Positions 1 through 6,185 are shown, counted from the stretch's first letter. The stretch is 6,314 nt of DNA from Chloroflexi bacterium UBA5177 (GCA_002413265.1 DHWR01000155.1:1-6314); one strand, 5' to 3'. Notes: a model not told the origin generated them from the sequence alone. Numbers and translations: made by a program.

Positions 1-402
1 CTCTACCAGGGCGTGACGCTGGGCGGTACGAGCACGCGCAAGGTAAAGCGGCATCCCACGCTGGGTAACGGTGTGACCGTGGGTGCCAACGCGGCGGTGA
101 TCGGCGCCGTGATGATCGGCGATAACGCCCGGATCGGCGCCGGTTCGGTCGTGGTGACAAACGTGCCGGCGAACGCTACCGTCATCGGCGTGCCCGGACA
201 CGTGGTCGCATTCCACGACCCCGGCAACGATACGATCGTGCGCCTTCCCGACCCCGAGTGGGACCGCATCGAGCAGCTCGAGCAGCGCGTCGCCCTGCTT
301 GAACGGCGCCTGGTAGCGCTCCGCGGCAGCAATGACTTTGGTCCAGAATTAGAGCGCGGTGCCCGCAAAGACGCCGAGGCGACTGCAGGATGTTCGATCT
401 AA
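1..402 (+). CDS. cysE: Serine O-acetyltransferase, C-terminal part (5' end outside window)
   Basis: Acetylates L-serine with acetyl-CoA to O-acetylserine, the first committed step of cysteine synthesis in the cytoplasm. The reading frame is open from base 1, so the N-terminal helical domain and the first hexapeptide coils are missing; 133 residues are visible. The left-handed beta-helix hallmark [10 protein letters not shown] opens the fragment. It is followed by KRHPTLG, whose histidine (bases 52-54) corresponds by family homology to an active-site histidine of E. coli CysE. Hexapeptide repeats continue ([26 protein letters not shown]) to the closing VIGVPGHVV. After the fold comes a charged tail with a short heptad-like stretch ([16 protein letters not shown]) that may form a coiled coil. 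The protein ends in isoleucine, the residue CysE typically inserts into the CysK active site to form the cysteine synthase complex. cysS starts 17 bases downstream, suggesting an operon. Another hexapeptide acetyltransferase is unlikely given the YQGVTLGGT signature. Confidence 0.93.
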   Translation, partial: LYQGVTLGGTSTRKVKRHPTLGNGVTVGANAAVIGAVMIGDNARIGAGSVVVTNVPANATVIGVPGHVVAFHDPGNDTIVRLPDPEWDRIEQLEQRVALLERRLVALRGSNDFGPELERGARKDAEATAGCSI

Positions 403-419
403 CTACGGATTAGGAATCC

Positions 420-1778
420 ATGAGAATCACCGACACATTGTCGCAGCGAAAAGAGGCACTCACGCCGATGGGCGACGAGGTGCTGATTTACGTCTGCGGC
501 GTGACGCCGTACGCCGAAGGTCACATCGGGCACGCCATGAGCTACATCGTCTTCGACGTGTTGCGCCGGTTCCTGGAGTTCCAGGGGTTCAAGGTTCGGC
601 ACGTCCAGAACTTCACCGATATAGACGACAGGCTCATCGACCGCGCCGCACAACGCGGAACGACGGTAACGGAGCTTGCCGGTCGCTACATCGACGATTA
701 CTTCCGCGACATGGATGACCTCAACGTGATGCGGGCGACGATATATCCGCGCGCCACCGAAGAGGTGCCGCAGATCATCGAGATCGTGCAGGGCCTGATC
801 GACAAAGGGTACGCCTACCAGTCGGGTAGCGACGTCTTCTACCGGGTACGGATGAAAGAGAACTACGGCGCACTGAAGCATCAGAGCCTCGACGAATTGA
901 TCGCCGGGGCACGGGTGGAAGTCGACGAGCTCAAGGAGTTCCCGGGCGATTTTGCCCTTTGGAAGGGAGCCAAGCCGGGCGAACCCGCCTGGGAGAGTCC
1001 GTGGGGTGCCGGCCGGCCCGGCTGGCACATCGAATGCTCCGCGATGTCGTTGCGCTATCTGGGTCCGCAGATCGACATTCATGGCGGCGGCGAAGACCTG
1101 ATTTTTCCTCACCATACCAACGAAATCGCACAGACCGAAGCGTACACGGGTAAGCAGCCGTTCGTCCGGATCTGGATGCACAATGCCCACCTGCGGCTCG
1201 CGGGCGCAAAGATGAGCAAGTCGCTCGGCAACATCCTCAGCATCCGCGACGCGCTGGAACGCTGGGGCGCTGACGGACTGCGCCTGTTCGTGCTGGGCTC
1301 GCACTACCGCAGCCCGCTCACCGCCTCCGACGAAGCGTTGGATGCGGCCAAGCGTGGCGCCGAACGGCTGAAGGCGGCGGCACGCATTCCGGGGGCAGGC
1401 AGCGGCCGCGAAGTCGAAACAACGGTGTGCCGTGCCCGCTTCGTCGAGGCGCTCGAAGACGATCTGAACACGCCACAGGCACTTGCGGCCCTGTTCGACC
1501 TGGCGAAAGAGATAAACCGCGGTCGTGACGACGGCGCGACTATCGAACGGGCGCAGAGTACTTTGCTCGAGATGGCAGAGATCCTCGGGTTGCGGCTCGA
1601 GGAGAGCTCCACCGCGGGCATTGCCGCCGAGCCCTTTGTGGAGCTGCTGGTCGAGATTCGGCGTGGGCTGCGCTCGGCAAAACAGTTCCAGCTCGCCGAC
1701 CGGGTTCGCGAGGGACTTGCAGCCCTGGGCATTACGCTCGAAGACGCCCCGAACGGTACGACCTGGAAGAGGGGGTGA
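420..1778 (+). CDS. cysS: Cysteinyl-tRNA synthetase
   Basis: Class I aminoacyl-tRNA synthetase that activates cysteine with ATP and loads it on tRNA-Cys in the cytoplasm. It has 452 residues, close to the usual length of about 460. The Rossmann domain carries YVCGVTPY and the signature HIGH at residues 35-38. The second nucleotide-binding motif KMSKS is at 264-268. By homology to E. coli CysRS the catalytic zinc ligands are Cys26, Cys206 (in WHIECSAM), His231 and Glu235 (in FPHHTNE), all present. The C-terminal part (from about 340) begins with DDLNTPQALAAL and is the helical anticodon-binding domain, which separates it from the shorter mycothiol ligase MshC. The ATG at 420 is preceded by an AGGA ribosome site at 412-415 with about 4 bases of spacing. 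The gene lies 17 bases after cysE, a coupling of cysteine supply and use seen in several bacterial groups. The stop codon overlaps a possible GTG of the next open frame (GTGA, 1775-1778). Confidence 0.97.
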   Translation: MRITDTLSQRKEALTPMGDEVLIYVCGVTPYAEGHIGHAMSYIVFDVLRRFLEFQGFKVRHVQNFTDIDDRLIDRAAQRGTTVTELAGRYIDDYFRDMDDLNVMRATIYPRATEEVPQIIEIVQGLIDKGYAYQSGSDVFYRVRMKENYGALKHQSLDELIAGARVEVDELKEFPGDFALWKGAKPGEPAWESPWGAGRPGWHIECSAMSLRYLGPQIDIHGGGEDLIFPHHTNEIAQTEAYTGKQPFVRIWMHNAHLRLAGAKMSKSLGNILSIRDALERWGADGLRLFVLGSHYRSPLTASDEALDAAKRGAERLKAAARIPGAGSGREVETTVCRARFVEALEDDLNTPQALAALFDLAKEINRGRDDGATIERAQSTLLEMAEILGLRLEESSTAGIAAEPFVELLVEIRRGLRSAKQFQLADRVREGLAALGITLEDAPNGTTWKRG

Positions 1779-1797
1779 GGACAGAGCCGTGTCCGCG

Positions 1798-1874
1798 TAA
1801 CATCGCGGTCAACGTACGAAGCGCCCGGTTCCACTGTTCCTTTGGGATGCAGCGCTCTGGGTTACGCGATGTTA
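1798..1874. repeat. 10-base inverted repeat upstream of the fusion gene
   Basis: The sequence taacatcgcg at 1798-1807 recurs as its exact reverse complement cgcgatgtta at 1865-1874, with 57 bases between the arms. The right arm ends 5 bases before the TATAAT box at 1880. It could be a paired operator site or a long-loop hairpin in the leader. No regulator is recognisable nearby, and chance cannot be excluded. Confidence 0.4.
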
Positions 1875-1879
1875 AAGTC

Positions 1880-1885
1880 TATAAT
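1880..1885 (+). promoter_or_regulatory. Putative sigma-70 -10 box for the GT2/NodB gene
   Basis: A perfect TATAAT lies in a short AT-rich island (about 1872-1890) inside otherwise GC-rich DNA between cysS and the glycosyltransferase. No good -35 box is found 15-19 bases upstream; the best options (such as tgggtt, 1858-1863) match TTGACA poorly. A start point near 1892 would give a leader of about 45 bases before the ATG at 1937. This supports independent transcription of the gene and argues against a protein start at 1775. Confidence 0.5.
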
Positions 1886-1936
1886 ATAGCAAGTAGGGCA
1901 TCGCAGATTGGTTTCCCAAAACCGGATACAAAGGTG

Positions 1937-3454
1937 ATGCACGGCGAAAGCGACCGGCCGTTAATCTCGGTCATCGTTCCGGCCTACAACGAAGAGCTCT
2001 GGCTCGAGCAATGTATACGCGCGCTTCAGAGTCAAGAAACCTCGGTTCTCTACGAGATTATCGTTGTTGACAATAACTCTACCGACAGCACGGCCGAGGT
2101 CGCCGAGCGTCTTGGTGTAAGGGTCGTTCACGAATCGCGCCGCGGACTGAGCTTCGCCCGCCAGGCCGGACAGGATGCTGCTCGGGGCGAGATCGTGGCG
2201 CACACGGACGCCGATTCCGCCGCGCCTCCCGATTGGATCGAATCGATCGCGCAGGCATTCGAAGAGTTCCCGGATACGGCCGTGGTTTCCGGCCCGATGT
2301 GTTTCCCCAGTGCGCCCTTACTTATGCAGGTCGTGGCGCCGATTCAGAACTTCTTCATCTGGCTGTGGTGGCTGCTGACCGGCCGGTTGGGCGTCCTGAA
2401 TGGCTGCAACTTCGCGTTGCGCGCCGCATTTCTCGCCAAGGCCGGTGGGTTTGCAACCGGCCTGCCGTTGACTGGCGATAGCCTGGTGCTGTCGATCATG
2501 AGACCGTATGGCACGGCACGCCGAATCGGCGCGAAGATGCGGACCTCCGGCAGACGTTTCCATGGCCAGGGAACCCTTCGCGTCCTCACGTTCTATGCCC
2601 ACGAGCAGCTCGCTGCCGCGCTGGGCAGGGAGAGGTTGATGTCGGCACCGGATATTCGATTGCCCGATGGCTGGGCCGTGCAGATCCACCGGCGACGCCG
2701 CGCTGCGCTAGCGCTGTTGCCCGTCCTCCCGGTACTGGTGCTCGCCGGCAGTTGCGCCTACATGGCGATCAACCCGACGTCGCAGGTGTACGGGAGGATC
2801 GTCTTGCATGGGCCGGAAGGCGAGAAAACGGTCGCCCTGACGTTCGACGACGGACCGAATGAGCCGTTCACCTCCGAGATTCTGGATGTCCTGGACAGGG
2901 AAGGGGTGAAGGCGACTTTCTTCGCCGTCGGTGTCAACGTGGAAACATATCCCGACGCCGCGCGACGTATCGTCGCCGACGGCAACGTGATCGCCAACCA
3001 CTCGTGGGACCACTCCCGTATCGCTACGGCGGTGGACTTCCGCTACTCCCAGGTAGAGAGGGCACAGGAGGCCATCGAGCAGACCACAGGTGTCCTGCCG
3101 CGCTTCTTCCGGCCGCCGGCGGGAATTCACACCCCCTGGCAGTTAAAGAAGGTGTCCAGCGCAGGCTTGACGACGGTTAACTGGGATTCGGAAGGCTACG
3201 ATTGGCAAAGGCCGAACAGCCCGGAGCGGATCGAGCAGAAGGTGCTCGCCAGCGTGCGCCCGGGCTCGATTATCCTGCTTCATGATGGCGACGAGACGCG
3301 ACACGGTTCCGATCGCAGCCAGACGGTTGCCGCACTGCCGGTAATCATCGAAACGCTGCGCGCCGAGGGCTACACCTTCGTCACCCTGCCGCAGATGCTG
3401 GACACCGACGCCTACCAGCCGCGCGTGGCCCGCGCTCAGTCCTCGGGTCACTGA
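1937..3454 (+). CDS. Fused GT2 glycosyltransferase / NodB polysaccharide deacetylase with a central membrane helix
   Basis: A 505-residue two-enzyme fusion. Residues about 8-240 are a GT-A family 2 glycosyltransferase: SVIVPAYNEE (11-20), IIVVDNNSTDST, the metal/nucleotide-sugar DAD motif (Asp91-Asp93), and TGDSL with Asp181 as candidate base. A hydrophobic patch FFIWLWWLL (139-147) lies inside this domain. HRRRR then precedes one clear membrane helix at 256-278, which by the positive-inside rule puts the GT in the cytoplasm and the rest outside. Residues about 299-490 are a CE4/NodB deacetylase with all motifs: TFDDGP (302-307), HSWDH metal ligands (355-359), RPPAG (392-396), WDSEGYDW (416-423) and LLHDG with His449. 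Such enzymes remove N-acetyl groups from amino sugars. The QxxRW motif of processive synthases is not seen, so addition of one sugar, possibly to a lipid carrier, is an inference. The ATG at 1937 was chosen because GT2 homology begins just after it; only a close AAGG precedes it. The frame stays open back to GTG 1775, an alternative start. Substrate unknown. Confidence 0.88.
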   Translation: MHGESDRPLISVIVPAYNEELWLEQCIRALQSQETSVLYEIIVVDNNSTDSTAEVAERLGVRVVHESRRGLSFARQAGQDAARGEIVAHTDADSAAPPDWIESIAQAFEEFPDTAVVSGPMCFPSAPLLMQVVAPIQNFFIWLWWLLTGRLGVLNGCNFALRAAFLAKAGGFATGLPLTGDSLVLSIMRPYGTARRIGAKMRTSGRRFHGQGTLRVLTFYAHEQLAAALGRERLMSAPDIRLPDGWAVQIHRRRRAALALLPVLPVLVLAGSCAYMAINPTSQVYGRIVLHGPEGEKTVALTFDDGPNEPFTSEILDVLDREGVKATFFAVGVNVETYPDAARRIVADGNVIANHSWDHSRIATAVDFRYSQVERAQEAIEQTTGVLPRFFRPPAGIHTPWQLKKVSSAGLTTVNWDSEGYDWQRPNSPERIEQKVLASVRPGSIILLHDGDETRHGSDRSQTVAALPVIIETLRAEGYTFVTLPQMLDTDAYQPRVARAQSSGH

Positions 3455-3512
3455 GGGTCGGCGATGGGCAGCCGGCAGTAGTGACCGGGAGAACCTCACC
3501 CCGGGTCATGCG

Positions 3513-3633
3513 GGCCCTTATCCCCCTGACCCCCTTCTCCCAATACTAGGAGAAGGGGGCAACCGTTGACAGCGGTGCACCAAATTCAAGCCCCCCTCGC
3601 CCAGAATTGGGAGAGAGGCCGGGGGTGAGGGCC
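3513..3633. repeat. REPIN/MITE-like element made of two inverted C-rich palindromes
   Basis: The gap between the convergent fusion and stress-protein genes holds two related palindromic units in opposite orientation. Unit 1 (3513-3560) begins ggccct and contains cccccttctcc/ggagaaggggg. Unit 2 (3590-3633), read on the minus strand, also begins ggccct and contains tctcccaat followed by a G-run. The last 26 bases of the two units align with 21 identities by hand count (3535-3560 against the complement of 3590-3615). The outer ends can therefore pair across about 120 bases, as expected of a REP doublet or a small non-autonomous palindromic element. A further degenerate piece may lie at 3494-3505 (cctcaccccggg). 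No coding capacity is seen. The element ends 4 bases before the stop codon of the stress-protein gene. Confidence 0.7.
3530..3559. terminator. Perfect 11-bp hairpin between convergent genes
   Basis: Bases 3530-3540 (cccccttctcc) pair exactly with 3549-3559 (ggagaaggggg) around the 8-base loop caatacta. The stem lies 75 bases after the stop of the fusion gene and about 80 bases beyond the stop of the minus-strand stress-protein gene. It could end or protect transcripts from both sides. There is no T-run after the stem on either strand, so it is not a canonical intrinsic terminator and may simply be the core of the repeat element. Confidence 0.4.
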
Positions 3634-3637
3634 GTTC

Positions 3638-4108
3638 CTACCCCTTCGCGTGAACCAGCAGCACGGGGACATTCACATCATGAATGACGCTATCGGCGAC
3701 GCTGCCGAAGATGAGCCGGCCGAGGCCGGAACGGGCGTGCGTGGCCATCGCAATCAAGTCGATATTGCGTTCGCGAACCGCTTCGGTCAGCACCATGGCG
3801 GCGTTGCCTTCAATCACAGCGGTCTCGCAGGCGATCTTTTGCGACGCAAGCCCTTCCCTGATTCCGGACAGGTACTGCTCCGCCGCTTGGTCCTGCGCTT
3901 CGACGAGCTGGTTGGCGACGTCAATCGATAGCGGCGCAGCGGTGATCGGATCCGGGGAGACTGTCTCTCGAATCGCCTCCCCTCGTGACATCGTCACCCG
4001 CAGCAGCACCAATGTCGCATCAAACTTGCGCGCAAGCTCGGTTGCGTGCGGGAGGATCGCTTCAGCCAGGGGAGAACCGTCCAGCGGTACCAGGATGCGG
4101 TTGTACAT
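3638..4108 (-). CDS. Universal stress protein (UspA family)
   Basis: A 156-residue single-domain Usp of usual length, a soluble cytoplasmic protein, often dimeric, linked in this family to stress and energy state. The N-terminus NRILVPLDGSPLAEAIL (3-19) is the typical first strand and loop, and LARKFDATLVLLRV follows. The C-terminal half has IDLIAMATHARSGLGRLIFG, GSVADSVI and the closing strand VPVLLVH. The ATP-binding consensus GxxG-9x-G(S/T) is only partly kept: the two glycines of GxxG are alanines (Ala122 and Ala125), while Gly135-Ser136 remain, so nucleotide binding is uncertain. The open frame extends 27 codons upstream to 4189, but the ATG at 4106-4108 matches the usual Usp start and has GAGGG four bases before it. 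It lies 91 bases downstream of the PAP2 gene on the same strand and may be co-transcribed with it. Its 3' end abuts the palindromic repeat. Confidence 0.93.
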   Translation of the reverse strand: MYNRILVPLDGSPLAEAILPHATELARKFDATLVLLRVTMSRGEAIRETVSPDPITAAPLSIDVANQLVEAQDQAAEQYLSGIREGLASQKIACETAVIEGNAAMVLTEAVRERNIDLIAMATHARSGLGRLIFGSVADSVIHDVNVPVLLVHAKG

Positions 4109-4112
4109 TTTA

Positions 4113-4117
4113 CCCTC
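4113..4117 (-). promoter_or_regulatory. Ribosome binding site fixing the Usp start
   Basis: On the minus strand GAGGG (within ggtgagggtaaaATG) sits four bases before the ATG at 4108. This favours that codon over the upstream in-frame ATG at 4189. Confidence 0.6.
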
Positions 4118-4199
4118 ACCGATGACTGCCGGTGTTAAGCCGCGGCCTCGTGCGATGTCGATGGGGCATCGTTCAGGCGTTGGTGACACCCCAATCCGC

Positions 4200-5030
4200 T
4201 TATCCCGCCCGTTCGGCGGCCCACGACTGTTGAGCTGCGCGCCCGACTGCCGACCGCCCCAAATACAAATGCGTCTCTGCGAATTGCGCCGCTGCGAGTC
4301 CTACTAAAGAGGCGGCCACGCCCGTGATCGCGTCAAATATATAGTGATTGCCGGTAATGATCACCGCGAACGCCATGAACGCGGGCAGCGCCAGACCAAG
4401 CCAGGCGATTCTACGCCTACCGGCGTACTGCCAGACTGTCAGCCCCATCAACAGCACCCAGCCGACGTGCATGCTCGGCACCGCGGCGTAAGGGTTGAAG
4501 AAGACTTTTGGTTCGACCGTGTCGTAGACGCCGGAGACTTTGGCGGCAGTGTCTACGAAGTTGAGCCCGGGAACTAGTCGCGGGGGCGCCACCGGGAATA
4601 TCTGGAAGGCGACCAGCGCGATCGCTCCAGATATGAGCACCGCGTTTCGGGTCAGGCGGAAGTGGGGACGATGGCGCACGTACAGCCACACCGCGATGGC
4701 GATGATGAGCGGCAAGTGTGCCCACATGTACACGGCGTTGAACGCCTGCATGAGGATGTTATTATCTACCACAAGCGACTGGAGGCGGTGTTCGACGAAT
4801 ACGCCGAGCCAGCGCTCCAGATCGATCACATAGTTCGCGTTGAGGATGGCAGCGGATTCGCGCCCTTTTGTGGCCCCGGCCCACTGCACCGCGCCGACGC
4901 TGAGCGAATAGACGATGTAGCCGCAGGTGGCGACGAACAGTTGCCACAGGGCATCGCGATACCATGGATTGCCTTTTGGCGGCGGAATCCGCTCTGGTAA
5001 CCGTTCGATTTCTTCTACGGCGCTGCTCAT
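4200..5030 (-). CDS. PAP2-superfamily integral membrane protein, Aur1/Ipt1-like (inositolphosphotransferase-like)
   Basis: A 276-residue membrane protein with about six predicted helices (roughly 30-50, 93-118, 128-148, 186-203, 207-226, 230-251). It has the active-site pattern of the PAP2_3 branch related to fungal inositol phosphorylceramide synthase Aur1: FPVAPPRL (145-152), NPYAAVPSMH (179-188, catalytic His188) and GNHYIFD (227-233, His229 and Asp233). Enzymes of this fold move or hydrolyse phosphate groups on lipids. The Aur1-like branch transfers phospho-head-groups such as phosphoinositol, but the substrate here is unknown and a simple lipid phosphatase is possible. The N-terminal 25 residues are charged, proline-rich and probably cytoplasmic. 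The start at 5030 lacks a good ribosome site (aagg lies about 13 bases away), but no better in-frame start precedes the first helix. The gene is divergent from lipA across 113 bases and precedes the stress-protein gene on the same strand. Confidence 0.88.
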   Translation of the reverse strand: MSSAVEEIERLPERIPPPKGNPWYRDALWQLFVATCGYIVYSLSVGAVQWAGATKGRESAAILNANYVIDLERWLGVFVEHRLQSLVVDNNILMQAFNAVYMWAHLPLIIAIAVWLYVRHRPHFRLTRNAVLISGAIALVAFQIFPVAPPRLVPGLNFVDTAAKVSGVYDTVEPKVFFNPYAAVPSMHVGWVLLMGLTVWQYAGRRRIAWLGLALPAFMAFAVIITGNHYIFDAITGVAASLVGLAAAQFAETHLYLGRSAVGRAAQQSWAAERAG

Positions 5031-5126
5031 AGGGTCGTTTGTACCTTAGCAGGACGACGGCACGGCTGCCTATTCTGGAAGTCGGATGGCAAGCAATCCG
5101 TTCTTCGATTTGGCCGTACAATTGGG

Positions 5127-5136
5127 GAGAGGGAGA
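5127..5136 (+). promoter_or_regulatory. Purine-rich ribosome binding site that decides the lipA start
   Basis: The tract gagagggaga ends seven bases before the ATG at 5144. The longer open frame from ATG 5039 lacks such a site, and its first 35 residues have no LipA similarity. The 113-base divergent gap (5031-5143) holds no other convincing signal; tacaat at 5117-5122 is a possible -10 box without a -35 partner. Confidence 0.6.
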
Positions 5137-5143
5137 CGCAACC

Positions 5144-6112
5144 ATGGCCGGTTCAGTTGGTCCAACATCGGCCCTAGCCCCCACCCCGGCGGCAGGAGAC
5201 TGGCGCGCGCCAAAGCCGCCGTGGTTAAAAGTCCGCTTCCCCGGTGGGCCGAATTATATTAGGCTCAAAAACCTGATGCGCTCGCAGGCGCTGCACACCG
5301 TCTGCGAGGAAGCACACTGTCCGAACGTCGGCGAGTGCTGGGAAGCCGGTACCGCTACATTCCTGATTCTCGGCGATATCTGCACACGCGCCTGCGGCTA
5401 TTGCGCCATTACCACCGGCCGTCCGCAACGGCTCGATCTGGAAGAACCGCTACGTGTGGCGCAGGCGGTCCAGTCCCTCGAGCTCGCTCACGCTGTTGTT
5501 ACGTCGGTGGACCGCGACGATCAGCCGGATGGCGGCGCGAAGGTGTTTGCCGATACGATCCAGTGGATTCGCCGGTTGTCGCCAAAAACGACGGTCGAAG
5601 TATTGATCCCCGATTTCCTCGGCAACTGGGACGCTCTCGCCACGGTGATGGCGGCGCAACCTGAGATCCTGAACCACAACACGGAAACCGTGCCGAGACT
5701 GTATCGCCGCGCCCGTCCCAAGGGATCCTACGCGCGAGCCATGGAGCTATTGCGCAGGGCGAAACTGCTCGATCCCGAGACGATCAGCAAGAGCGGCATT
5801 ATGGTGGGCCTCGGCGAGACCCGAGCCGAGCTCAGCGCGGTACTGTGCGACCTGCGCAGCGTGGAGTGCGACGTACTGACGATTGGGCAGTACCTACGAC
5901 CGTCGCCAAAGCACCTGCGGATGGAACGCTACTATACGCCCGAGGAGTTTGCCGAGATCGGCGCCGAAGCGCGGGGACTGGGGTTCAAACACGTCGAGTC
6001 CGGTCCGCTCGTGAGAAGCTCCTACCATGCTGAGCGGCAGGCGGAGGGTAGCCTGCGCCGGCGGCATGTGAGCGTCGGCGGATCCGACTCGATCCCGCTC
6101 TATACCAAATAA
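5144..6112 (+). CDS. lipA: Lipoyl synthase (radical SAM)
   Basis: Inserts two sulfur atoms into protein-bound octanoyl groups to make lipoyl cofactor for pyruvate and 2-oxoglutarate dehydrogenases and the glycine cleavage system; cytoplasmic. It has 322 residues, a normal length. The auxiliary 4Fe-4S cluster, which supplies the sulfur, is bound by Cys54, Cys59 and Cys65 ([12 protein letters not shown]). The radical-SAM cluster is bound by Cys80, Cys84 and Cys87 (CTRACGYC). Other family marks are [37 protein letters not shown] and the C-terminal RSSYHAE, whose RSSY motif (291-294) provides the serine ligand of the auxiliary cluster. The ATG at 5144 is supported by a strong purine-rich ribosome site, and the LipA core begins near residue 27. 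No lipB or lipoate ligase gene is seen in the window, so the octanoyl donor pathway cannot be judged. The gene stands alone, divergent from the PAP2 gene and convergent with the partial glycosyltransferase. Confidence 0.97.
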   Translation: MAGSVGPTSALAPTPAAGDWRAPKPPWLKVRFPGGPNYIRLKNLMRSQALHTVCEEAHCPNVGECWEAGTATFLILGDICTRACGYCAITTGRPQRLDLEEPLRVAQAVQSLELAHAVVTSVDRDDQPDGGAKVFADTIQWIRRLSPKTTVEVLIPDFLGNWDALATVMAAQPEILNHNTETVPRLYRRARPKGSYARAMELLRRAKLLDPETISKSGIMVGLGETRAELSAVLCDLRSVECDVLTIGQYLRPSPKHLRMERYYTPEEFAEIGAEARGLGFKHVESGPLVRSSYHAERQAEGSLRRRHVSVGGSDSIPLYTK

Positions 6113-6128
6113 TGTTCTCAACAGCACA

Positions 6129-6163
6129 GCCAGAACGGGCGTATGACAGCGTGACGTTCTGGC
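6129..6163. terminator. 9-bp inverted repeat between convergent genes, possible bidirectional terminator
   Basis: gccagaacg (6129-6137) pairs exactly with cgttctggc (6155-6163) around a 17-base loop. It lies 17 bases after the lipA stop and 22 bases from the stop of the convergent glycosyltransferase. There is no T-tract on either side and the loop is long, so a role in ending both transcripts is suggested mainly by position. Confidence 0.4.
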
Positions 6164-6185
6164 AGGGTCGGCAAAGAAGGTCACT

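Noticed and set aside
399..1304. 301-codon open frame on the minus strand
   Set aside because: It lies wholly over cysS, which has complete synthetase motifs on the plus strand; the minus-strand product matches nothing recognisable and is explained by GC-rich codon bias.
1304..1834. Minus-strand open frame of 176 codons over the end of cysS
   Set aside because: Serine/arginine-rich low-complexity product, antisense to a clear coding region and spanning the intergenic boundary.
4109..4189. Upstream ATG (4189) as start of the universal stress protein
   Set aside because: It would add 27 residues before the family's usual start, while the ATG at 4108 has a GAGGG site at good spacing.
4109..4199. 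Terminator between the PAP2 and stress-protein genes
   Set aside because: Only weak stems (for example a 5-bp cgatg/catcg pair) and no T-tract were seen; co-transcription remains possible.
3684..4307. Plus-strand open frame of 207 codons
   Set aside because: It is antisense to the universal stress protein and the PAP2 3' end, both with strong family motifs on the minus strand.
5117..5122. tacaat as a lipA -10 box
   Set aside because: No acceptable -35 element at 15-19 bases upstream; it would also put the start point inside or very near the ribosome site.
5120..5136. Similarity of the lipA leader (aattggggagaggg) to the palindromic repeat (aattgggagagagg)
   Set aside because: Only about a dozen purine-rich bases are shared and no palindrome partner is present; the tract is sufficiently explained as the lipA ribosome site.
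5039..5143. Upstream ATG (5039) as start of lipA
   Set aside because: The 35 extra residues have no LipA similarity and no ribosome site, and would fill nearly the whole divergent promoter gap.
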